Assembly (NCBI RefSeq): GCF_007859935.1
Contig: NZ_SJPO01000004.1
Location: 186,001-250,000 of the forward strand
Origin: Posidoniimonas polymericola
GTDB lineage: Bacteria > Planctomycetota > Planctomycetia > Pirellulales > Lacipirellulaceae
Direction: 5' to 3'
Length of the DNA stretch: 64,000 nucleotides
A program made the translations under genes and the position numbers. Numbering within the stretch: the stretch's first letter is position 1; the number at the start of each line of letters is the position of its first letter. Below are positions 31,398-39,403 of the stretch, one piece after another. The notes under the pieces were generated by a model that was not told the DNA's origin, made no database searches, and saw only the letters and a list, made by a program, of their open reading frames with translations.

Positions 31398-31880
31398 ATG
31401 GATTTCCCCGGACCCGACGGATTCCTCGGCACCCGCGCCTCGCTGATGCTGGACGTTGTGGTGCTGGCCATGGCCGTGGTCCTCGTCGCTTTGGCTTGGA
31501 GTGTGCTGCAGGTCAAGCGTGGCAATTTCCAGCTGCACAAGTGGACGCAGGTCGGTCTGACCGTGGCGCTGATCGTTGCGGTGCTCGCGTTCGAGATCGA
31601 GATGCGGCTGTACGGCTGGGAGGAGCGGTCCGCCGGCGAGCTCGGCGGACAAGCGTCGCCGCTAACTTGGCAGGTGCTGTACGTGCACCTGGTGTTCGCC
31701 GTGACCTCGTTCTTCCTGTGGCCCGCGGTCGCCTGGCGGGCGTTGCGACGGTTCCCGTCGCCGCCGGCGCCGGGCGAGCACAGCCGGAGCCACATCTTCT
31801 GGGCCCGGCTAGCGGCGATCATCATGACGCTGACCGCGGTCACCGGCTGGACGTTCTACTGCGTCGCGTTCGTCCGCTAA
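31398..31880 (+). CDS. DUF420 membrane protein
   Basis: A 160-residue protein with four membrane helices, typical of DUF420 (the CtaM-like family linked to cytochrome oxidase assembly in some bacteria). Features: an initial GFLGTRASLMLDVVVLAMAV helix, NFQLHKWTQVGLTVALIVAV, conserved His in YVHLVFAVTSF, and the SRSHIFWARLAAIIMTLTAV region. No oxidase gene is close by. The stop is duplicated downstream by a 17-bp tandem repeat. Confidence 0.8.
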   Translation: MDFPGPDGFLGTRASLMLDVVVLAMAVVLVALAWSVLQVKRGNFQLHKWTQVGLTVALIVAVLAFEIEMRLYGWEERSAGELGGQASPLTWQVLYVHLVFAVTSFFLWPAVAWRALRRFPSPPAPGEHSRSHIFWARLAAIIMTLTAVTGWTFYCVAFVR

Positions 31881-31901
31881 GGGGGTCGCGTTCGTCCGCT
31901 A
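31863..31901. repeat. 17-bp tandem duplication around the DUF420 stop codon
   Basis: GTCGCGTTCGTCCGCTA occurs at 31863-31879 and 31885-31901, again with a 22-bp offset, like the repeat at 5875-5912. The first copy holds the last codons of the DUF420 gene. Confidence 0.85.
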
Positions 31902-32318
31902 GCGGGCCGGCCTAGAGCGGCCGGCGTCCGACCACGCGGCGCCAAGCAGGGCTAACCGCCCGGCCGGGGCTGCCAACGCATTGGCCTGCCGCACCTCCTC
32001 AAGGTGCTTGACGCAGCGGGGGCAGCGCTGCAGGTGGCGTTCGATCCGGTCGTGGAGCTCTGGGGCGCAGTCGCCGCGGGCGTAGGCGACCAGGTGCTGG
32101 CCCACCTCTTGGCAGGCGATTGCCGCCGGGGCGGCCTCGGTCCGGAAGTTGAACGCGAGCCCGACCAGCAGCACCGCCGCGGCGCTGAGCGACAACGCGA
32201 TCGCCGCACGGCGCACCACGCACGCCGAACTCTCGCACTGCAGCCGCCGGGAGAGCTCTTGCAGTCTGCCGGGTTCGCACGGGGTCCACCCACTCGATGC
32301 TTCTTGTTGGCTGTTCAT
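31899..32318 (-). CDS. Zinc-finger (zf-HC2-like) protein with N-terminal membrane anchor
   Basis: A 139-residue protein. A membrane helix (IALSLSAAAVLLVGLAF, about 40-57) comes first, then a zf-HC2-like stretch CQEVGQHLVAYARGDCAPEL ending in HLQRCPRC, the HxxxCxxC arrangement of anti-sigma factors. In known anti-sigma factors the finger precedes the helix; here the order is reversed, so the finger could be outside the membrane. No sigma factor is next to it, and the Crp-type regulator follows on the same strand. Confidence 0.72.
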   Translation of the reverse strand: MNSQQEASSGWTPCEPGRLQELSRRLQCESSACVVRRAAIALSLSAAAVLLVGLAFNFRTEAAPAAIACQEVGQHLVAYARGDCAPELHDRIERHLQRCPRCVKHLEEVRQANALAAPAGRLALLGAAWSDAGRSRPAR

Positions 32319-32459
32319 GCCGAAACGCTGTGTTGAATTGAAAGGGGGTTGTCACGGTTTGGGCGACGCATCCTGCACGCGCCCGCTTCTTATTCGATTA
32401 TCGGACTCTCGCGCAGCGTGGTCTGTGAGTCGCCTCACACTCGGCGGCCGGTCGCCCCG

Positions 32460-33221
32460 CTAGCTGGACGCCCGGTCCAGGCACGGCAGGAGCGGCTTGC
32501 GTTCGGACAGGCCACGCTCCGGCAGGCGGATCTTCTCGCGGCCCACCGACCGCGCGATGCTGCACGGGTTGAGCAGCACGACCCGCCGCCGCCCGCCGCC
32601 GATGTCGCCCGCGGCGCGGAGCTCGCCCATCAGCACGGTTACCGACTCGCGGGTGCTGCCGATCAGGCCGGCGAGGTCCTGGTGCGAGAGCCGCACCCGG
32701 AGCTCGACGCCCTGATCGCTGGGCACGCCGAACTGCTCGGCCAGGTCGAGCAGCAGGTGCAGCAGCCGCTCGCGGTTGGACCGGAACAGCAGGTTCCGCA
32801 GCCGCCGCTCGATCCGCTGCCGCCGCATCCCTACCAGGCGGGTGATCGCGACGGCCATGTCGGCGTGCTCGGACATCAGCGTGCGTATCTCGGCGGCCGG
32901 CAGCGCGACGACCGACGAGCGTTCCACCGCCTCGACGTAGTCGTCGCGGTCGGCGTCGTTGAGGATCGCAAGCTCGCCGAACAGCTCGCCCGGCTCGATG
33001 TACCCAAGGATGGTCTCGCGGCCGTCGCCGGTGACGTGCGCCACCTTCAGCAGGCCCTCGGTCAGCAGGAAGACGTTGTCGGTCGCCTCGGAGGGGAGCA
33101 GCAGCGGGCTGCGCGGCGCGAAGCTCCGCCGTGTGCTCTGCGCCTCGAGCCGCGCGAGCTGCTCCGCCGAGAGCCGGCGGAAGATCTCGCTCTGCTTCAG
33201 CCACCAGAGGGATTCGGTCAT
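32460..33221 (-). CDS. Crp/Fnr-family transcriptional regulator
   Basis: A 253-residue regulator with an N-terminal cyclic-nucleotide-binding-like beta barrel (FLLTEGLLKVAHVTGDGRET, ILGYIEPGELFGELAILNDA) and a C-terminal winged helix-turn-helix (LSHQDLAGLIGSTRESVTVL). There is no CxxC-type iron-sulphur site, so this is unlikely to be an Fnr oxygen sensor; the ligand is unknown. A strong ribosome site (AAGGAGAG, about 8 nt) precedes the ATG. A C-terminal tail of about 20 residues extends past the HTH. Confidence 0.85.
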   Translation of the reverse strand: MTESLWWLKQSEIFRRLSAEQLARLEAQSTRRSFAPRSPLLLPSEATDNVFLLTEGLLKVAHVTGDGRETILGYIEPGELFGELAILNDADRDDYVEAVERSSVVALPAAEIRTLMSEHADMAVAITRLVGMRRQRIERRLRNLLFRSNRERLLHLLLDLAEQFGVPSDQGVELRVRLSHQDLAGLIGSTRESVTVLMGELRAAGDIGGGRRRVVLLNPCSIARSVGREKIRLPERGLSERKPLLPCLDRASS

Positions 33222-33562
33222 CGGGGTCTCTCCTTGATCGAAGCGCGTTGTGCTTCCGCCCAGTCTAGCCGCACGCGGAAGACCCAGCGAGCCAGATCCG
33301 CGAACGGCAATCGCCGGAGGCTAGCATCACGGGCTTGGGGCCGATCGGCAGGCAGGGCGAGAGGCTCGCCACGGGCGACCGCGTCGATTGCTCCCCAGGG
33401 GGCAGCGGCTTCCCAGGGGTACGGAAGGATAGCTAGAGGGTTCTGCTGGCGGCACGGCAGAATGGCCAATCGGGCCCCGTTTGGTATGGGGGCACACAAA
33501 CGGCAGCGCAAAAGTGGCCCTATGGGTCGGGTTGGGCCATCGAACGCTCCCTCCCGGCGGGA
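33222..33562. other. 341-bp region between RNase D and Crp-type genes
   Basis: A minus-strand open frame (33218-33511, TTG start, 97 codons) ends in an ATGA overlap with the Crp-type gene, but it lacks a ribosome site and any family resemblance, so it is not called a gene. No promoter boxes could be assigned with confidence. Confidence 0.4.
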
Positions 33563-34765
33563 TCAGTCGTCGTCTTCGGGGTCGTCCTCGACGCCGTCGA
33601 TGGCGAGCGGGTGCTCGCTCTTGGGGTTCTTGATCCGGATGCTCTTCTTGCCGTCCAGCAGGTCGTTGATGAGGTTGCCGATCAGTTCCGCCCGCCAGCC
33701 CTGCGCCAGCGCCGGCGGCTCGCCGTCCTCGGTGCCGTAGCCAAGGTGGTCGGCAATCATGTCGCGGAAGTCGCTGGCGGTGCCGGTCAGGCTGGCGGCC
33801 ACGTGCTTGCCGCGGCAGACGCTGGCGATCGCCGGTGAGAGGAACTGGCCCAAAAGGTTTAGCTGTGGCGGGGGCGCGGGCCCACGCTTGCGTTTGAACT
33901 CGTCGAGCGACGCGTCGAGCCCGCGCTGCACGCAGTCGGCGATCTGGTCGGTCATCTTCTTGAGCTGGCCGTACTGCATCCCGCGGATCGAGCGGATCCG
34001 CTCCGCCTTGGCGTTCTTCTGCTTGGCGAGCTCGACGATCAGGTCGTCGCGCAGCACCCGGCGGGGCGGCACGTCGCGACGCTCGGCCTCGCTCTGCCGC
34101 CACTCCCACAGCTCGCGCACGATCGCCAGGTTGCGGGGGCTGAGGTTGCCGATGCCCGAGACCTTGCGCCACCGCTTGCGGGTGCGGGCGGCGGTCACCT
34201 CTTCGACGAAGCTCTGCATCTCCTCTTCGAGCCAGGCCACGCGGTTGTGCTTAACGAGCTTGGCCATGATCTTGTCGTGCAGCTCGTGCAGGTAGCGGAC
34301 GTCCTCCAGCGCGTAGTTGAGCTGGTCCTCGGTTAGCGGCCGGCGGCGCCAGTCGGTGCGCTGCTCGCCCTTGGCGATCTTGTGGCCGACAAAGCGGCTG
34401 ACTACCGAGCTGTAGGCGGCCGGGTACTCGTTGCTGCAGAAGGCGGCGGCGATCTGCGTGTCGAACAGGTTGGCCGGCGGCGCCCCCACCGAGGTGAGCG
34501 AGAAGTTCAGCTCCTCCCGCGCGGCGTGGGCGATGGTGATGTGGTCGCCCTCGGAGAGCAGCTTCCAGAACGGCGTCATGTCCGTGATCGTCTGCGGGTC
34601 GATCACCGCCAGCACGTCCTCCGACGCCACCTGGATCAGGCAGAGCTCAGGCCGGTAGGTGTCCTCTGAGACAAACTCGGTGTCGAAGCCGATCCGCTTG
34701 GCCGAGCGGAGCTGCTCGAGCACCTCGGCCAGGTGGGCGTCACTCTTTACGTGCTGGTAAGACAA
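33563..34765 (-). CDS. rnd: Ribonuclease D-like 3'-5' exonuclease
   Basis: A 400-residue RNase D-type enzyme that trims RNA 3' ends such as tRNA precursors. The ExoI motif is GFDTEF (D28, E30) and ExoIII is YALEDVRYLHELH, followed by an HRDC-like region (ERIRSIRGM). At ExoII, where RNase D has an Asp in a segment like HSCSEDL, this protein reads HAAREEL, with Glu in its place. The start is a TTG at 34765 (no other start precedes the motif); the acidic C-terminus ends in DDPEDDD. Transcribed alone. Confidence 0.85.
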   Translation of the reverse strand: MSYQHVKSDAHLAEVLEQLRSAKRIGFDTEFVSEDTYRPELCLIQVASEDVLAVIDPQTITDMTPFWKLLSEGDHITIAHAAREELNFSLTSVGAPPANLFDTQIAAAFCSNEYPAAYSSVVSRFVGHKIAKGEQRTDWRRRPLTEDQLNYALEDVRYLHELHDKIMAKLVKHNRVAWLEEEMQSFVEEVTAARTRKRWRKVSGIGNLSPRNLAIVRELWEWRQSEAERRDVPPRRVLRDDLIVELAKQKNAKAERIRSIRGMQYGQLKKMTDQIADCVQRGLDASLDEFKRKRGPAPPPQLNLLGQFLSPAIASVCRGKHVAASLTGTASDFRDMIADHLGYGTEDGEPPALAQGWRAELIGNLINDLLDGKKSIRIKNPKSEHPLAIDGVEDDPEDDD

Positions 34766-34858
34766 GAGACTCGGGGGAGTATGCGGTGTTGCCTGCGGGC
34801 GCTGGAAAGCCCGGATTATGGCGGCTGCGGCGGCAATTAGGAAGGCCGTCGGCCCCCG

Positions 34859-36571
34859 CTACCTAAACGTCCGCCAGCCGACGATCGCCAGGATCGGCAG
34901 CAGGATCAGGCAGCTGTAGGCCATGTACCCGAAGAAGCTGGGCATCTTCACGCCCGACTTCTCGGCGATCGCCTTAACCATAAAGTTCGGTCCGTTGCCG
35001 ATGTAGGTCATGGCTCCCATAAAGACGGCCCCCAGGCTGATGGCGGTCAGGTAGTGCGGCTCGACGCCGGCGGTCGGCCCGCCCAATCCGGGAACCTGGG
35101 CGGTCTTGAAGAACACGAGGTAGGTGGGGGCGTTGTCGAGCACGCTGGAGAGCGCGCCGGTCACCCAGTAGAAGTGCATCGGCGAGGTCAGGTAGTTGTC
35201 GGCCAGGTACTTGCCGTTCAGCCCCAGGATCTGCAGCGCGGGCTGCATGCAGACGAAAATGCCGATGAACAGCGCCGCCACCTCTTGGATGGCGTGGTAG
35301 TTGAACGAGTTGGCCCGACGCACCTCACGCGCCCCCAGCGCCAGCGATGTGGCAACCAGGCCGAGCTGCACCATCTCGCGGAGGTAGAGCCACGGGTGCC
35401 AGTCGGTCCCGGGAACCGTCTTGGAGGGGTCAAGGAACGCCACCGCGGCGACCACGCCCAGCAGCAGCGGGCCGTTGAGCCACACGCCCATGTACTTCAG
35501 GTGGCGGATCTGGCGGATGTCGCGGGTGATGTCGGCCTCGGTCTCGCGGCGGTAGTAGATCAGCTCGTCGAGCAGCAGGTAGACGATCAGCAGCAGGCCG
35601 TTGCACATCAGCCACTCGGGCCACAGCTCCATGGTCCAGAAGAAGTTGACGCCGGCCAGGTAGCCGAGGAACAGCGGCGGGTCGCCGATCGGCAGCAGGC
35701 AGCCGCCGCAGTTGCAGACGATGAAGATGAAGAACACCACCGTGTGCACGACGTGCTTGCGTTCGCTGTTGGTCTCGAGCAGCGGTCGGATGAACAGCAT
35801 GGCGGCGCCGGTGGTGCCGATAAAGCTCGCCAACGCGCCGCCGACACCCATGAAGATCGCGTTGGTCATTGGGTTGGCCTGCAGGTCGCCCTCGATGCGG
35901 ATGCCGCCGCAGATGGTGTACAGGCTGAACAGCAGGACGATAAACGGCACGTACTCCTGGGCCACGGATCCGCCCAGGATGGCGGTCACCTCGTCCCAGT
36001 TGAACCCGTCGGCGTCGAAATCCGCGATATAGTGCGCCGGGAAGTGGCCGTCGATCGGGTGCTCATGCAAGAACCCGTAGTAGGCGAGCGTCAGCAGGCC
36101 CAGCACAGCAGCTAGCTGCAAGCGGTGCAGGTTCGATTCCCACCAGTGTTCGGTGAATGGGATCAGCGGCAGCAGGGCGATCGCGCCCAGCAGCAGCACA
36201 AACGGGATCACGGTCCAGACCGGCGGAGCAACAATCCCCTCCCCATGACCGTGGTCGGCGTGCTCAGCGTCGGCGTGCTCGGAATCCGAGTGGCCGGCCT
36301 CACCGGCCTGCTCACCGGCGTGGTCGTCGGCCGCGTGTTCCTCATCGGCGTGCTCGCCATCGGCGTGGTCTTCGTCCGCGTGCGCAGCGTCGGCATGACC
36401 GCCGTCGGCGTGCTCAGTGGCGCCGTGCGCCGCGTTGGACGCCACAATTAGCGCGGTTGCCTTTTGGGGCAGACCAGCCACCAATGCCGCCACATAGATA
36501 GCGGCCACCAGCACAATTGCGAGAACGACCTTGCCGCCGCCTTCAGCGGAGTGATGGGACTCTGTAGACAT
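34859..36571 (-). CDS. Sodium/proton antiporter (NhaD/CitM-like) with His-rich loop
   Basis: A 570-residue inner-membrane transporter of the ion-transporter superfamily, similar to NhaD-type Na+/H+ antiporters (for example FIGTTGAAMLFIRPLL, CNCGGCLLPIGDPPLFLGYL and GALSSVLDNAPTYLVFF). It has about 12 membrane helices. Between the first helix and the main body (residues 49-110) lies a loop with 13 His, 11 of them on a strict five-residue register, with Asp/Glu between (HADGGHADAAHADEDHADGE). Such loops bind metal ions in other proteins; here the role is unknown. It is transcribed alone. Confidence 0.87.
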   Translation of the reverse strand: MSTESHHSAEGGGKVVLAIVLVAAIYVAALVAGLPQKATALIVASNAAHGATEHADGGHADAAHADEDHADGEHADEEHAADDHAGEQAGEAGHSDSEHADAEHADHGHGEGIVAPPVWTVIPFVLLLGAIALLPLIPFTEHWWESNLHRLQLAAVLGLLTLAYYGFLHEHPIDGHFPAHYIADFDADGFNWDEVTAILGGSVAQEYVPFIVLLFSLYTICGGIRIEGDLQANPMTNAIFMGVGGALASFIGTTGAAMLFIRPLLETNSERKHVVHTVVFFIFIVCNCGGCLLPIGDPPLFLGYLAGVNFFWTMELWPEWLMCNGLLLIVYLLLDELIYYRRETEADITRDIRQIRHLKYMGVWLNGPLLLGVVAAVAFLDPSKTVPGTDWHPWLYLREMVQLGLVATSLALGAREVRRANSFNYHAIQEVAALFIGIFVCMQPALQILGLNGKYLADNYLTSPMHFYWVTGALSSVLDNAPTYLVFFKTAQVPGLGGPTAGVEPHYLTAISLGAVFMGAMTYIGNGPNFMVKAIAEKSGVKMPSFFGYMAYSCLILLPILAIVGWRTFR

Positions 36572-36832
36572 GTGCGGCTTCGATCCGTTGTTATTGTCCG
36601 CCAGTGATCAACCGAGAGAGACGGTTAAAGGTAGCGAGCGTACTAATATTCGTCTATTGGAGTCGCGGGGCGCAACGACGCCCGCGGGGCGGCTCCAGCG
36701 AGGCAAGCTTAGGCCCCGCCGCCCGGCGCCGGTCGCGCCGGCGCGCTCGCGGAACGGGCGGATCTCCACAGCAGCGCGTCCCCGCCGTTAGAATCGGACC
36801 AACCGTAGCCACGCCCCCTTGAGGCCAAGCGA

Positions 36833-37582
36833 GTGCCCACCGAGCTGCCGACCACCCCACCGACCATGCTGCTGATCAGTGTGCAAGAACTTGCCGAAGT
36901 CGACGCCTGCCTGGCGGGCGGCGCCGACCTGGTCGACATCAAGGACCCGTCACGTGGCCCGCTGGGGCGGCCCGCCGCCGAGCAGGTCCGCGCGATCACC
37001 GATCGCGTAGGCGGGGCGCGGCCGGTCACGGTGGCCGCCGGCGACCTGGGCGAGTTGCCGGCCGCCGGGCTTGCGGCCTGGGCCGACGACGCCGGGGCGC
37101 GGTTCGTCAAGCTTGGGCTTCCCACGGCAGGCGAGCAGTCAACGCTAGCCGGCCTGTCGGCGGTCCGTGCCGCGCTGGACCAGAAAACGGCCCTGGCCCC
37201 GGTCCTGTACGCGGACCTGCTGCCGGAGCCCCCACCGCTGAGTCTGCTGCAAAGCCTCCGCCAGGCGGCCGACGCCTCGTGGCTGGTTGTGGACACCGCC
37301 GACAAGTCGGGTCGTCCTCTGAACGCTATCTGGAGCCGACAGCAGATCACCCAACTACTGTCAGACGCGGCAGATGCGGGCATGCGGGTAGCGTTGGCGG
37401 GGCGGCTGGGCCTTGCCGGGCTGGCCTCGCTGCGGCGGCTGGCGCCAGCCGTGCTGGGGGTCCGCGGCGCTGTCTGCGTCGGCGGCCGGACGGGTAAAAT
37501 CGATGCGGCGTTGGTGTCAACGGTTGCAGCGTTGGTCTGCGCGGGGCCCGCTGCGGCAAGAGTGCCAAGCGAAAAAACTTGA
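36833..37582 (+). CDS. mfnB: (5-formylfuran-3-yl)methyl phosphate synthase
   Basis: A 249-residue protein of the DUF556/MfnB family, which condenses two glyceraldehyde 3-phosphate molecules to the furan precursor of methanofuran, a C1 carrier. The family start LLISVQELAEVDACLAGGAD, the motif VDIKDPSRGPLG with the catalytic Lys, then FVKLGL and DTADKSG with the second Lys are seen. A GTG at 36833 has the better ribosome site (GAGG, 8 nt); an ATG at 36866 matches the family start. It stands alone in this window. It suggests a methanofuran/H4MPT-linked C1 pathway. Confidence 0.85.
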   Translation: MPTELPTTPPTMLLISVQELAEVDACLAGGADLVDIKDPSRGPLGRPAAEQVRAITDRVGGARPVTVAAGDLGELPAAGLAAWADDAGARFVKLGLPTAGEQSTLAGLSAVRAALDQKTALAPVLYADLLPEPPPLSLLQSLRQAADASWLVVDTADKSGRPLNAIWSRQQITQLLSDAADAGMRVALAGRLGLAGLASLRRLAPAVLGVRGAVCVGGRTGKIDAALVSTVAALVCAGPAAARVPSEKT

Positions 37583-37894
37583 CACGGCCCCGCCAATCCC
37601 GATACTCGGCATTTGTGGTGAGACCAACAGAACCCAACGAGTCTTGTCGAGCGGCGCCGCTCGATGGCTGCGGCTCAACCTTTTCTGCCAGGCGGCTGGC
37701 TCTGTTGCAGCGGTTTCTAAACCGCGACGCCACGGCGAGTTCGGTCCGACATGGCGTCGGGGCCGGCTCAGCCCCGCGGCACAGGAAGCCGGGGGATCCA
37801 CGAGATGGAGACTCACGATGGCGCACGGCGGGCGTACGCGTCTGGTCGGACAGTCCGGCCGCCGCGTATCCGCCACAACAAGAGGGCAACCATT
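37583..37894 (+). ncRNA. Structured 312-bp intergenic region, possible RNA or repeat element
   Basis: No gene is supported. Within 37647-37790 lie several perfect dyads: the 18-bp palindrome TCGAGCGGCGCCGCTCGA (37647-37664), GCGGTTT/AAACCGC (37710-37725), CGACGCCA/TGGCGTCG (37725-37732 and 37752-37759), and CGGGGC/GCCCCG just after. This dense packing suggests a structured RNA or a complex repeat. Strand is arbitrary. Confidence 0.3.
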
Positions 37895-38101
37895 GTGCAA
37901 CGTTCTGTACTAGATGCGATTCGTGAGGGAGATTGGGACTTCGAGCCCGACGACATCAGCGATACTGTTCACCCCGCCACCCCCGCCCTGCCCGGCACCC
38001 ACGAGAAGATCTCCGTGCTCGCCGCCCGGGCCGAACGCGGGCTGCCCCTGTGGCACGGCCGCGACCGGCTGACCTACGAAGACCTGCCCAGAGAACGCTA
38101 A
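37895..38101 (+). CDS. Small conserved-type protein, GTG start
   Basis: A 68-residue protein starting at GTG 37895, which has a strong ribosome site (AGAGGG, 8 nt before). The product (about MQRSVLDAIREGDWDFEPDD) ends in GLPLWHGRDRLTYEDLP and resembles small unannotated proteins I recall from other planctomycetes. An in-frame open stretch upstream has no start with a ribosome site. Function unknown. Confidence 0.55.
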   Translation: MQRSVLDAIREGDWDFEPDDISDTVHPATPALPGTHEKISVLAARAERGLPLWHGRDRLTYEDLPRER

Positions 38102-38319
38102 TCGGCGTTCCCCGCGGCTCTGCCTGCGGCAACTAGCCTCCCCCTGCCCGAGCGCCCCCGCGCCCGGGGTGTCTGTGGGTGCACCCACGGCCGTGCAATT
38201 GCCGGTGCACTGCGAGCGGGGCCGGCCTACCTGCCCAACCCGCCAAGCGTTACACTACCGGCAGACCCGCCACAATGCTCAATGGCGGCCCCCCTACCCG
38301 CTAGCCGATAGCAATCGCG

Positions 38320-38622
38320 ATGCCCCAGTTCGAAGTCTCGGTCCCCCATGGCCAATCCAAGCAGGACGCCCACGAACGGCTCAAGAACTTCTCTGAGAAG
38401 GTTCGGGAGCACTACTCCGAGATGGTGAAGGAAGTCGAACAGAACTGGGAGGGCGACACCCTGCACTTCGGTTTCAAGACCATGGGGGTCGGTATTAAGG
38501 GAAACCTGACCGTCAACGACAACGACATCCACGTCCGCGGCGACCTGCCGTTCACCGCGATGATGTTCAAGGGCAAGATCGAGTCGACGCTCCGCGACGA
38601 GATCACCCGCCTGCTGACCTGA
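38320..38622 (+). CDS. PHA-system (PHA_gran_rgn) family protein
   Basis: A 100-residue protein similar to the polyhydroxyalkanoic acid system family: it starts FEVSVPHGQSKQDAHERLKNF and ends GDLPFTAMMFKGKIESTLRDE. The family is linked to PHA granules in proteobacteria, but no PHA synthase is near, so the role here is unknown. Monocistronic. Confidence 0.75.
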   Translation: MPQFEVSVPHGQSKQDAHERLKNFSEKVREHYSEMVKEVEQNWEGDTLHFGFKTMGVGIKGNLTVNDNDIHVRGDLPFTAMMFKGKIESTLRDEITRLLT

Positions 38623-38891
38623 TTCAGCCCCAGGCGCCCCCGGCCACTCTAACGGGGTTCCCCACAGCAGCGCCGCCGGTCGTGCCGGCTGGTCCGGATA
38701 CGCGACCCGATCGTGCCGGTTGGTCGTGTCGGCGGCCCGCCGCCGCGATCTTCTCTCAATACCGGTTGACTGGTCCCGCTAGCGACCTAGGTTTCGTTGA
38801 CAGAAATCGCGGCGCAGGCGTGGCCACCAACGGCCCATCGTTCCGCAGCGCCTGCAAATGGATCGCGAACTACTGCGAGGAGCTTCCAAAG

Positions 38892-39254
38892 ATGAGTACA
38901 CGAGTTCTGGTGGCCGACGATTCGAGCACGATGCGCAAGATCATCCTCCGCTCACTGAACGCCGTGGGCGTCCCGAGCGCCATTGAGGCCGCCGATGGAG
39001 AAGAAGCCATCAACGCCTTTAAGCCGGGCGAGTTCGACCTGGTCCTGACCGATTGGAACATGCCGCGGAAGAACGGCCTGGAGGTAATCCAGGAGATCCG
39101 CAAGCAGGACACCAACGTCACGATCATTATGGTCACGACCGAGGCCGAGAAGTCGCGCGTGCTGGAAGCGATCCAGGCGGGCGTCTCCGACTACCTGGTC
39201 AAGCCATTCACGGCCGACACGCTCCGCGAGAAGCTCGAGAAGCACGGCTGCTGA
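38892..39254 (+). CDS. CheY-like single-domain response regulator
   Basis: A 120-residue receiver domain with the acidic pair (ADD at 8-10), the phosphorylation Asp D54 in LTDWNMP, Thr in MVTTE and Lys in YLVKPF. There is no output domain, so it acts by protein contact as in chemotaxis or phosphorelays. The partner kinase is not in the window. The ATG at 38892 is used; the open frame continues upstream without similarity. It is followed by a strong terminator. Confidence 0.92.
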   Translation: MSTRVLVADDSSTMRKIILRSLNAVGVPSAIEAADGEEAINAFKPGEFDLVLTDWNMPRKNGLEVIQEIRKQDTNVTIIMVTTEAEKSRVLEAIQAGVSDYLVKPFTADTLREKLEKHGC

Positions 39255-39327
39255 GCGGGCGCTGGTTGGGGGGGGCGATGGGCGCTAGTTGCCCGGAGCA
39301 CGCCACCCAGCCGATCACCTACGAATA

Positions 39328-39366
39328 AAAAAAGGCGGCTGCCCTTTGGGGCAGCCGCCTTTTTAT
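39328..39366 (+). terminator. Rho-independent terminator
   Basis: GGCGGCTGCCC (39334-39344) pairs with GGGCAGCCGCC (39349-39359), followed by TTTTT; an A-run precedes it, so it may also end the peroxiredoxin transcript from the right. Confidence 0.85.
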
Positions 39367-39403
39367 CGTTTTCAACGAGCGCCTGGCGCCCTCAAACCAG
39401 CGC

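Noticed and set aside
33218..33511. 97-codon minus-strand frame ending in an ATGA overlap with the Crp-type gene
   Set aside because: The overlap is suggestive, but it has a TTG start with no ribosome site and no recognisable protein; not enough to call a gene.
36125..36145. T-arm-like GGTTCGATTCC sequence suggesting a tRNA
   Set aside because: It lies inside the antiporter coding region, and no acceptor, D or anticodon arm fits around it.
36125..36451. Hydrophobic plus-strand frame opposite the His-rich loop (Val/Gly/Leu repeats)
   Set aside because: It is the antisense reading of the HADxx repeat, not an independent membrane protein.
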